This document shows positions 27,601 to 32,754 of a DNA stretch of 64,000 nucleotides, in pieces (position 1 is the first letter of the stretch; each line of letters begins with the position of its first letter). The notes beneath the pieces are model-generated. The model was not told the origin of the DNA and searched no databases. It worked only from the letters and a program-made list of their open reading frames with translations. Source of the DNA: Paenibacillus sp. JDR-2 (GTDB taxonomy: Bacteria > Bacillota > Bacilli > Paenibacillales > Paenibacillaceae); the NCBI RefSeq assembly GCF_000023585.1, contig NC_012914.1, forward strand, positions 210,001-274,000, read 5' to 3'. A program made the translations under genes and the position numbers.

Positions 27601-29589
27601 TATGACAAAGCAATGATTGACGAGTTTAAGAACGCCGGGGTATTCGATACGGCGGAAACGGCCGCGCGGATGCTTGGCAATAGCGGTTACCGGATGTCTT
27701 ATATCGCGGAGACGATGAAGGAGAGCTATGGCAAAACGTATGCGGAGACGCATGAGATTCTAACCGGTCTAGGCTTGTATACGGCTTCCGCCATCGAGAA
27801 GACCATCGCGCAGGTGTACGACTCGGTAAGCACGTCTTCCGGCACGCTCAAACAATTGTTGGACTTATACCGAATTACGACTAAAGAGAGCGCCATTACG
27901 TTTATGAAGGAGCAAGGGGTTAAGGTGCTGGACATCGTTCAATATTTGAAGGATGTTTACGATCTGGATGCCGACGAAACGATGGAGCTGCTTGTTCCGT
28001 ACTATCCGGGATCCGATCTTGGCCTGGCTGTCATTGAGGTCTATTACAGCGACAACAGTATTTATTACGTCACGCAAGTGATCTCGGGCGATGGGGATAC
28101 GCCAAGCACGGTCGTCAACGCGATGAAGGGCAAATTCACGAATGCGCAGCTTGCCCTTGCCTTGAAAGTGATGTTCCGGTTGGACGCATTAGGGGTTACC
28201 GACGCGATGACTAGCGGAGGAATTGCAGTCGAAGCGGTTCGTTCCGCCGTAACCAACGTATTTGGGGCAGATCCGTTGTTCGCTTACCTGAAGCGGATGA
28301 AGGACAATGGCAAGACCGCGTACGACATTGCGGTTGAACTAAATCAACGCGGTCTGCTTGAGGCGAATCCGGCGGTTTATCTGGTTGACTTGCTGCAGCA
28401 GCTTGGCTATGACAACGGGACCATTCTGCAGGTGAGGTACCTCTATTACAACACGGGGCGCTTCAACGAAGGCACCGAATCGGAGCAGGGGGCCCAGTTG
28501 GCCCAGCTAGGCGTAACCTCGCCGAAGGATATCATTCTGGCTCTGAAGAAGTGGACGATGCCGACGTATAAGGTATACAACATCGTTAGAGCCGCTAATC
28601 CGAACGCGAAGGCGGAGGAAATCGCCCTGGCGATGAAGGACTATGGCTACTGGAATGCCGTGGATATCGTTACCGGGGTAGGCGCCTTAGGGGAGAAGAC
28701 ATCTTCCCTCGCCGCGAAATTCATGAGATTGGGGTTAAACGCGCAGCAAGCGATCAGGTATGCGAACGATCTGACTTACGGACACATGGTCCGCAACATG
28801 ATTGCCAACGGTTATCCGATAACCGACTATTTCCAGTACTTATCGATATCGGGAAGCAGCTCGGCCGGGGATGCCATTGCGGCCTTCCGGGAAGGAGGCT
28901 ACAGCGCCAGCGATTTGGCGAAGCTGATGTCCGGTTACAAGAATATGGACTACTACTGGATAGCCCGATACTTGTACGATGGAGGGTTCACATCCATCAG
29001 CGAAGTGGGTAAAGCTCTTCTGGCTGCGAATTGTCATCCAAGGTGGCTCATCTATTACATGGATGAAGTCGCCGACTGGACAATCGAAGGAATCGCCAAG
29101 GAGCTCCATGATTCGGGAGTGCTCTCCCTTGTCGAACTGGTGGATCCCATCCAGTATGCGAACGGCAACCGCTGGGACAACACGTACTCGATTCTCCGCG
29201 GAATCTCGCAGAAGGAAAGAACGGCCTACTACGATGCTCTGGACTCGGTAAGCCGCAAGCTTCTGAGCGACAATGACATTGCAATGATCGTCATGGCCAG
29301 TACATTGCGATACGCGAATGTCAGCCTGACCAACGTAGCCGAACAGCTTCTGTACACCGAGCATGAAAGGGATCTTCTGACCGCAATCAAAATTATGGTA
29401 TACGCCGGCTTTAATCTCGGCGATGTTCTCTCGACGATGTGGGACGTGTACCGGGATATTATCGGCGTTACCATCCTCAAGGCCATGGTTGCGAAGACTG
29501 CCTCGAGCTTTATAACGGACTTCAAGCAATATTACGATATGGCGACTCGGCTTTATAGAATTGTCAATTTAACGGTTAAAATGACGTAA
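15667..29589 (+). CDS. Giant SLH-anchored repeat protein (4640 aa)
   Basis: One uninterrupted frame encodes a secreted surface protein of about half a megadalton; I do not recognise it as a described family. The ATG follows AAAGGGGA. A signal peptide (1-~37, ending near SASA) leads to three SLH motifs (~51-220; TRIE, SRVE and TRAE mark each) that should bind the wall polymer. Residues ~235-445 form short beta-rich repeats like those of a beta-helix, then a Gly-rich linker (454-469). Residues ~472-2582 hold about 24 tandem repeats of ~88 residues with the pattern GFTVSF..PV.GLTADNFSLT, GLTY.VSA.L and GYDFG. A divergent beta domain follows to ~2680. Residues ~2690-4640 are helical repeats; nine ~76-residue units can be aligned at ~3464-4145. 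I find only three cysteines (C3201 and C3203 in a CPC motif, C4456). No enzyme motif is visible. A stalk carrying a helical binding surface is inferred. Confidence 0.9.
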   Translation: MGIRKFGSKIKTALAVVLIASQIAGLIQPGLGSSASAAGALPAALPGATATDISGHWAEEELAEWQRLGLINGFPDGTLRPDQVITRIEFVALANRLLAYKGVGNTAFSDVPGNAWYSSEVQAAVQAGYINGFPDGTFRPVQPLSRVEAAVMLAKIVPVVERDGVHSLDAYKDHGSIPGYGQASFEALIEHGYIQGFSDRTVRPAQQMTRAEAVIMLNRIRQQSSVGESGGIVPAALNLSEAGTYGPEAGTFTVAGDLVVDVPGVTLRNLAVKGNLTIGEGVGEGEAFLDHVKVSGSTFIRGGGVNSVHLDDSELGTVVIEKKDGKVRVVVSGTTVVEQMDVKSNASVESNGGIGGITITAAGEVLLSGKFTKVELAGEVSVIVSSGTVKSLMVSKEGGSSTITLNAGVQVENMELHGTASVKGKGGIAKALVDAPDVLFETAPRMIETTDRAGGSGGGGVPIGGGGETPSTISVTAEATDATASGFRLLLNPAVPGLTASGIGVTDSSGAKAAIASAVTLTGGSTFRVAAGLREGETYTVRLTLTGYSFGDDIKFTVPESTPELVTASVSGISASGFTVSLSGAVPGMTADNFSLTKSGTGGPVDVAEAQTADGGLTYAVSALLEEGATYSLSLRQLGYSFGDPATVFVPVTDSGTIPVEASVGAIAASGFTVSFGAPVADMTADNFSLTKEGGEAIAISDAVTSDEGRTYAVSAELEAGYVYTLVIGKQGYSFGAAQTFSLQGEEKVVVSATVSNASVSGFLLTMDKAVSNLDALNLNLVDQDNQAVSIDMLSAVVVGKQYEVWASLAKNKAYSLSLNKEGYAFNQPAEVEVEPVEIPTTVGLVTHGGFKLTFASPVYGLTPDQFSLTDPSGTPVAVGSFQLAANAKSAMITADLSKAGIYAYRFETDEAKYDEGTIHVPEAIAIGKYTTFEGYSGGYTGLVVHFEQPVPHLTVDAFAVTSLAGTKILLDSIATEDEGRTYKLATSGLNSGGPFKLAIAAGGYDFGEPATLINPTLNVWGAGHLPTQFMAGLNPNVSGLTADNFSAQDSAGNDVPILDAKYDTTYRMYIVSFGGSGGNDYTVSVHADGYDFGAPKKIHVYSQSDVSNVTTSGFTLALVPSVLINTTYGFHLTKTSGEPVTIQSVRTEDQGGTYEIKADLSPGDYFLHVDADLDSNGFYISVPAVATLSVDQISNGGLTAKLNYQVDNLNASSFSLTNIDTGEQVGIASAVTDDQGGSYRLIANLPAGHYNLKLNGHLPEEGVGFQVGDTINAGAATVSNVSATGFDLTFENGVAGLLPANLDLRDEQTNKISGIKLTTNDNGLSYRVSATLAANTNYTLSLQKDYVVFDSAIAFRVKPVVKGTVTDVKNNGRLILRFSPAFPEVENYLGLSITDPDGQVIMPNYFESSDSGASYEIRVPNNGLKPGVTYTIRLNHDSYAMEPVSFTLPGLLSVTEAASSGLKVSFETPAAGLTKANFIVKSSSGETYTMSSVATNDGGLTYTIAGKLTEGKTYTLQYKPNDLKMSVDPVPFAVTKTVTATLSAISAGGMKVTFSSKVPDLQLLQLRIAKGGVEYPTDYYWLKTTDGGFSYQVTFNGLYPGNDYTLNLAREEYKLASPISFTIPSDRTLKLYSTTETQIIIDAGVTGLTADQFELFDSKGQKVAITVTQNDSSTAFYVLTGAFDINQTYTLKVTHPEYTFAPLAVGFKIEVSAFVFASQNGFKLLLWPGVEGLEPSDFTVTDDQGGTAAVTSLQTADSGWTYYAKVPLASGKNYKVAIADKGPYRFKFASNQSISLNTNGVSVDELTLKGFRLIFDKPVYLYAGDIGLVDESGQEVNIRSFYSSDGGLSFYLDAALEAGKNYTLRFNKIGYDFGGGIPLSVRSVKTTFEGMESGNNNAFTLSFDQAVPDLKPSDFTIRRYGQKAPIPVLNATTEDGGLTYRIESSFWGSETVTVLPSRNGYDFGGAVQILVPTIVRPIVLRTGANYVDIGVNPSVPGLQTKDFVVKNGDGQTLALTSASSYDGGQSYRLTGSFIGGGTYTIALNHAGYDFGREKLTAKLAKAVTIEAAEIGESGITILLNPGIAGLAAGNFSLRDNSHQAIPIQGVEEFNDGKAYRIRAELTPGLTYSVTASATGFEFGMSASAKVPIPVTVAYEEVSTDGLTVNFGNMAIPLSQSSFKLIDERGKNIPVDSAVPIDDGSDYVLKADLPYGHTYSLSIAADGYDFGAGQAFYMKEPVTVTARNAMQTGFTLSFDHAVNQLTAANLSLKDGSHGNPVVIQSLTTSDNGLTYKANVGLTVGETYTLALSSSTVDFGSPFEIKPQTMITVALSGIGTTGFDAAFSEPVPNLQSMETSLVSGDGTVNPVRWVAQSNSNNTRYQAQAALAYGVEYTLTIEGTDRAFEVPVKFVMPIEATSKVTGVSDSGISIETSRTDIQLAPSDIELSTSDGDAVRVSAVVPGEKAGTFTIRAALAQGKTYSLRINKYTYHFGAAANVYIPYQVSAKIVSMNEGGLTISLSKPVAGLDVKLISSANGSDYAGKVTAVDEGLTYVIEAALSYNKAFTLKLSKPGYEFGGDLAVNNASSPPRVATAVTSVDGKSITLTFDKQLSSTEWRSVFSVKINSQWQSNILSVLGTDKRQIVLTWDGKVIDANSTVTVASSSVNRVYGVNLTYMAPFEEIAVTNVTTMMGMIQSYAYREDLEYPASYPAQVLHGQYGLTSSEAARKLMEGGFKSVVLYRAVIKEYRLEGVQVAELLHSMNADASTVYDVYRTVYPYGFDGATAVAEWSAAGYSALEYGPVLQRMGLSSRNAALALKKAGTTANDAAQILGSVFNETSGASAALMKTAAYKPSEIAAGIKSAYALDVPHTVQAMAEGGLAVNDIAAVAQSLYGEDAVTNAKLLSGAGFSASAVGAALAQLYSYENDSQALDVFLGAGFSATDSYAILRNEYPREAIVSGLLERGYPAKEVGGAVHSAADGAGVMISVMKSRGSTDTEITQLVKDVWLSSGAALSSILAEFAGNGYTYEQRAALLRQQFDADVATAAGAMDASLNNGTRGNIYKYMLAGGYDPSELMFYFMSSGVNHFEVYRQFRLAGVSTVDALQSVYDAKLRSNAAFGLKDAMEVVLSYYSRPASAAEAISALKTVFAQDGSVTLDAVTLAAASSNYWNKVDIAKALKDQLGLTLKDFMDLEGSGGFSKFGCPCSAVTAVRDSLYLFPGLTIQDITAAMSMSSAYSLRDVVDANFELNNSQYGRDKNAASPYVLSALKNSGYAFEDIAAEFDRLGLNNWIAAFSRNGIAASDVAAYLKSIAVTAPDAVVRLAPYPLKDRALVLREVYGLGSADAIATLVAKANEDNEDIGRAVAWAYGGNAIQLWVQTLRQQGGTATSIMNTILARYPGYRDAGTIGPILINAGFSQDEVMEAMITIAYRYYGVIQLKDTIRVLQSLYSQQQVSIGQLLKSASLTTPESGIEFLSYAGYKLPDIAGSLKTYYGLTAGEASALLVKKYPNDKKEIIALLAKLYGQNVSATMAEMLESAGITAADGALDYLRYEGFGIQELAALFKDRFDWTVGQTAWAFSQRNMGGTKNVLITAVAAAYELPAEKVIYELLLASGTNTYAGAVSFIYQAPFSLATSVKVAKDGYGISSGEALNALLGTSYYSKSDVVAAVADGYGTPQRTSIVDSLKSKGFDTLASAVTFLGQMGFGLNDIARVGKDYYQLTAGDTAAALNGFYNSDDIQIAVASVYGQTMTQTMLDTLTAMGKPNYSDGILEMLKLQYALPDIVLAGRDYYSLSAGDATYALLESKKFTTANVLATVAEYYGKPITESIEDLLGKSGITGIGDAALLLRSMGYSLQDVAGISMTYYGNSSQATIDALAALGSENKEIIEWTVRNVYGEASGGASGSLTPAEALEKAGITEGAAAIDYLWNAGYTVLEITRFLKEFHGKPAAEAAGMLLANPLLDQTAVLYGMNGVYGSAYDKAMIDEFKNAGVFDTAETAARMLGNSGYRMSYIAETMKESYGKTYAETHEILTGLGLYTASAIEKTIAQVYDSVSTSSGTLKQLLDLYRITTKESAITFMKEQGVKVLDIVQYLKDVYDLDADETMELLVPYYPGSDLGLAVIEVYYSDNSIYYVTQVISGDGDTPSTVVNAMKGKFTNAQLALALKVMFRLDALGVTDAMTSGGIAVEAVRSAVTNVFGADPLFAYLKRMKDNGKTAYDIAVELNQRGLLEANPAVYLVDLLQQLGYDNGTILQVRYLYYNTGRFNEGTESEQGAQLAQLGVTSPKDIILALKKWTMPTYKVYNIVRAANPNAKAEEIALAMKDYGYWNAVDIVTGVGALGEKTSSLAAKFMRLGLNAQQAIRYANDLTYGHMVRNMIANGYPITDYFQYLSISGSSSAGDAIAAFREGGYSASDLAKLMSGYKNMDYYWIARYLYDGGFTSISEVGKALLAANCHPRWLIYYMDEVADWTIEGIAKELHDSGVLSLVELVDPIQYANGNRWDNTYSILRGISQKERTAYYDALDSVSRKLLSDNDIAMIVMASTLRYANVSLTNVAEQLLYTEHERDLLTAIKIMVYAGFNLGDVLSTMWDVYRDIIGVTILKAMVAKTASSFITDFKQYYDMATRLYRIVNLTVKMT
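17080..23412 (+). repeat. About 24 beta-type repeats of ~88 codons inside the giant gene
   Basis: Aligning the translation by eye gives about 24 consecutive units. Most start with a strand before SGF or GGF, have a central D/E-NFSLTD, a G-TY strand and end in GY-FG followed by a short basic or proline strand. Units near the start (for example GYSFG three times) are more alike than central ones. DNA identity is low, so the array is old rather than a recent amplification. The fold is inferred to be Ig-like. Confidence 0.8.
26056..28101 (+). repeat. Nine ~76-codon helical super-repeats inside the giant gene
   Basis: Units begin with a short T/N/D segment, then DGAIDFLRSMGYSLPDIA-like, LKDYYGLTAGE-like and IIAAVASVYGQP-like helices, and end with MLESAGI. 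They start near residues 3464, 3539, 3616, 3690, 3764, 3838, 3918, 3994 and 4071. Flanking regions (2690-3463 and 4146-4640) carry more degenerate helices of about 33 residues with the same G-F/Y--D/E-I/V-A pattern. An alpha-solenoid is inferred. Confidence 0.7.
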
Positions 29590-29603
29590 GCCTGACTCCA
29601 AGA

Positions 29604-29650
29604 AGGAACTGTCCCCGGTCTGCATGACCGTTAGGGGCAGTTTCTTTTAT
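29604..29650 (+). terminator. Terminator after the giant gene
   Basis: AACTGTCCCC pairs with GGGGCAGTT and is followed by TCTTTTATTTT. Confidence 0.85.
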
Positions 29651-29751
29651 TTTCATGTAATTCCCACCCTCCGTTTCCCGCATGCCAAGGAGGATAAATC
29701 CTCCTGACAGAGAATATTGTCTTGTCCCATACTTGTTGTGAGGTGATGAAG

Positions 29752-31545
29752 TTGCGAGGCAAACGCTTGTTTAAGTCACCCGGAACGGCTTATAAGAAAC
29801 CCGGCATCCTGTCCATGCTGCGCAACCGGTTTTTGTTCTCCTCCCTTCGCAAGCGCATTATGGTGTTATTGACTATCGGCTTTGTAGGCTGCGCCATTCT
29901 GATGGCCTCCGTCTCCTACAATGCGATTTACACGATGCAGCACGATAAAATCAAAACCTCTATGGCATTTGATCTGTACCAGCAAACAACCAAGCAGAAT
30001 CAAATGTACAATAACCTGCTCCAGGTTACCCAACAGATGACGCCGGAAGGCACGGTCGGCCATCTGATGGAGACGTACGTCTCCACCGCGGACATTTATA
30101 GTCAGCGTCTTCTCTCGCGCGATATCTCCTATAACATTGGTTTAATTACGTTCTCGAACCCGGCTATGCAGCTGGTGATGTACTATAACGAAGCAAACGG
30201 ACAAGCCGCTTTAACGAATCTGCCGGTGCGCGCGGACTTTAAGCTTGAATCCTTGCCGGATGTTGCCGGTATGGGGGAGCTGAGATACCAGTCCCCGCAT
30301 AAATCCCTATGCCGGTTCAGCGATGACCTGGTGGTCTCCGTCACCCGGGAAGTTACCTTTTCGGACGGAACCAAGCTTGTTGTCTACGTGGAAGCCAAGA
30401 CCGATATTCCGACGGATATGAGCTCGGTTACCGAGAGTTTGAAAATGCCGTATTCGCTTGTGTTTACCGATCCCGAAGGTTACGTGACCTATAGCAGCAA
30501 CGAGGCTGCATTCAAAGCGGGCCAGCACCTGGAGCTTAAGGGTCAATCGGGCACGACGGACGAATACGTCTGGAACCGGATGACCGGTGATTACGGCTAT
30601 GACATTACGATGCTTCTGCCGGTCTCTTATTACAACCATGAGCTTTACACGTGGAAAAATCATATGTATTGGATTCTCGCCATCGCCCTCCTGATGATGT
30701 TTATGCTTACGCTGGTGCTGCGGCGGCTCATTAACCGGCCGTTCCGTCTGATCGAGAAGGAGATGAGGACGTTTGGCAAAGGATACATGGGAACCACGCA
30801 GTATCATACGGGAATCGACGAATTCGACCGGATTTTCGACCAGTTCAACATTATGAAGCGGCAGATTCAGAAGCTCATTATCGACGTGGAGCAGAAGGAA
30901 AAGCGCCGGCATCAGCTGGAGATCGAAAAGCTCGCCTACCAGATTAACCCGCATTTCTTGATGAATACGCTTAATTCGGTGCGTTGGCTGGCGGTTATGC
31001 ATAAGCAGGAAGAAATCGAGAAGTTTATCTCCTCGCTTATTATTCTGCTGAACTACAACCTGGGCAAATCCGAGGAAAAAGCGACTTTCCGATCAGAAAT
31101 TCAGGTCATGAGAACCTATCTGGAGCTGCAGCAGATGCGGCATGATTTCGAAGTGAAGCTGGATATTGCCGAAGGGACTTATCTGGACAGCCCGGTCGCA
31201 AGGTTTATCCTGCAGCCTATCGTGGAAAATGCCGTCTGTCACGGCCTCGATGACAACGGTATGCTGGAAATCAGCGTTGTGCCCGATGAGGCGGCGCAGA
31301 TGGTGCGCATTACGATCCGCGACGACGGCAAGGGGCTTAGCCAGGAGACCCTGGCCTTGCTGCAGCGCGACACGCCCGACCAGCAGCAGACGGGCTGGGG
31401 AATTGGACTCCGTTATGTCCGCTCCATGCTGGAATCCTCTTATGGCCATAAAGCCCGTATGGGTATAGATAGCACGCCAAATCAGGGCACGACGGTTACG
31501 TTAACCCTTCCTTTTCTCGAACAACGAAAGGAGAGAGCCATGTGA
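29752..31545 (+). CDS. YesM-type sensor histidine kinase (locus 2)
   Basis: This 597-residue membrane kinase resembles the locus 1 sensor. Two membrane segments (~38-60 and ~300-325) bracket an extracellular sensor, followed by a HAMP segment. The His_kinase box reads QINPHFLMNTLN with His401, and the ATPase domain has IVENAVCHGL and RDDGKGL. The TTG start is chosen because AGGTGAT lies four bases before it. An ATG two codons upstream is in frame but sits right against that ribosome site, and a farther TTG at 29722 has none. It overlaps the regulator gene by four bases (GTGA). Confidence 0.88.
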   Translation: MRGKRLFKSPGTAYKKPGILSMLRNRFLFSSLRKRIMVLLTIGFVGCAILMASVSYNAIYTMQHDKIKTSMAFDLYQQTTKQNQMYNNLLQVTQQMTPEGTVGHLMETYVSTADIYSQRLLSRDISYNIGLITFSNPAMQLVMYYNEANGQAALTNLPVRADFKLESLPDVAGMGELRYQSPHKSLCRFSDDLVVSVTREVTFSDGTKLVVYVEAKTDIPTDMSSVTESLKMPYSLVFTDPEGYVTYSSNEAAFKAGQHLELKGQSGTTDEYVWNRMTGDYGYDITMLLPVSYYNHELYTWKNHMYWILAIALLMMFMLTLVLRRLINRPFRLIEKEMRTFGKGYMGTTQYHTGIDEFDRIFDQFNIMKRQIQKLIIDVEQKEKRRHQLEIEKLAYQINPHFLMNTLNSVRWLAVMHKQEEIEKFISSLIILLNYNLGKSEEKATFRSEIQVMRTYLELQQMRHDFEVKLDIAEGTYLDSPVARFILQPIVENAVCHGLDDNGMLEISVVPDEAAQMVRITIRDDGKGLSQETLALLQRDTPDQQQTGWGIGLRYVRSMLESSYGHKARMGIDSTPNQGTTVTLTLPFLEQRKERAM

Positions 31546-32627
31546 TTCGCGTATTAATCGTTGACGATGACAAGCTTGCCCGCAAAGGCTTCATTTCCAT
31601 TATGCCGTGGTCCAATCATGACATGGTTGTCGTTGGAGAGGCGGCGAACGGCGCGAAGGCGCTTGAGTTCATGGAGCAGCATGAGGTGGATCTCATGTTC
31701 GTCGATTTGTCCATGCCCGTCATGTCGGGCATGGAGCTGCTTCAGGTGACGAGGCAGAGATTCCCGGGTCTTCGCTCCGTTATTCTGTCGTTTCATGAGG
31801 AATTCGAGAATGTGCAGACCGCTTACCGCATGGGCGTGCTCGATTATATATCCAAGGTGCGTCTGGAATCGGAGGATGACGAGCAAATTTTGAAAAGGAT
31901 TCAGCTGCAGATGACAGGAGCGGCAACGCAACAACCGTCCGGCCAGCCTCCATCGGCCTTGAATCCGGCGCACGCGCCCGAGCAAGACGTCCGTACGCAG
32001 GAGGAGGAAGGCTGGAGCGGGCTGGAGCGGGAATGGCGCGCTAACTACTGGCTCTACAATGAATCGGTCTTTCAGAGGCTATGCAAGCAGACCGCGCAAG
32101 CCAAGGTATCCTTCCGCCGTCTGGAAGGGTTGTTTATGCGCGTATTGTCTCAGCTCGAGACCGATCTCGGGCTCCAAGCCGAGCTAGGCTCCGATGCGGC
32201 CGATGTCCGCTCGGCGGTCGAATGGATGCGCGATTTCAGGAAGCGCGTATATGCCCAAGTGGCGGCAACCACCGATTTTACCAATACGACAACAAGCATT
32301 CTGAAGGCGGTACTGTTCATTCGCGAGCAGGCTTCGGGTACGCTGCACGCCGAAGGTGTCGCCGATCACGTGCACATGAGCCGCAGCTATTTCAGCCAAT
32401 GCTTCAAGAGGCTGACAGGCTCGACGTTTAACGATTATTTGAAGCAAGAGCGGATCAGATCCGCCGAGCGCCTGCTATGCGAGACGAATCAGTCCATCGC
32501 GTGGGTTGCCCATGCGGTAGGCTACAACGACTCCAAATATTTCTCCCAGCTTTTCTATGAGCAGACCCGTCTCTTGCCGTCCGAGTTCCGCGCGCAATTC
32601 ATAGGGGGGAAGATTGATTACAATTAA
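31542..32627 (+). CDS. YesN-type response regulator, AraC output (locus 2)
   Basis: This 361-residue cytoplasmic regulator begins with GTG, overlapping the kinase stop, after AAAGGAGAG. The receiver domain starts MIRVLIVDDDKLA with Asp55 in FVDLSMPVMSG. The usual K-P pair near the end of the domain reads YISKVR, so the proline is missing. The C-terminal AraC domain holds two helix-turn-helix parts (SRSYFSQCFKRLTG and IAWVAHAVGYNDSKYFSQLF-like). It is about 170 residues shorter than the locus 1 regulator because the middle region is reduced. It probably activates the binding protein and permeases that follow. Confidence 0.88.
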   Translation: MIRVLIVDDDKLARKGFISIMPWSNHDMVVVGEAANGAKALEFMEQHEVDLMFVDLSMPVMSGMELLQVTRQRFPGLRSVILSFHEEFENVQTAYRMGVLDYISKVRLESEDDEQILKRIQLQMTGAATQQPSGQPPSALNPAHAPEQDVRTQEEEGWSGLEREWRANYWLYNESVFQRLCKQTAQAKVSFRRLEGLFMRVLSQLETDLGLQAELGSDAADVRSAVEWMRDFRKRVYAQVAATTDFTNTTTSILKAVLFIREQASGTLHAEGVADHVHMSRSYFSQCFKRLTGSTFNDYLKQERIRSAERLLCETNQSIAWVAHAVGYNDSKYFSQLFYEQTRLLPSEFRAQFIGGKIDYN

Positions 32628-32691
32628 TCGAACAAATATCTACCCCCGTTTCTTGATTGAACACAAAACAGGGCACATCCGTCCGACTTTT

Positions 32692-32705
32692 TTTAAGCGC
32701 TTTCA
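32692..32705. promoter_or_regulatory. cre-like site upstream of the locus 2 lipoprotein
   Basis: TTTAAGCGCTTTCA matches the CcpA site consensus with a single difference at its second base. It lies 50 bases before the start codon. Carbon catabolite repression is inferred. Confidence 0.65.
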
Positions 32706-32754
32706 TTGTACAATGGGTAAGCAAGGAACGACGAAGAGTTTTAGGAGGGGTTAG

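Noticed and set aside
15667..29589. Giant gene as a nonribosomal peptide or polyketide synthase
   Set aside because: No adenylation, condensation, ketosynthase or carrier motif is visible; it has a signal peptide and SLH motifs.
29590..29751. Mobile element scar next to the giant gene
   Set aside because: I looked for inverted repeats with target duplication and transposase remnants around both ends of the giant gene and found only ordinary terminators.
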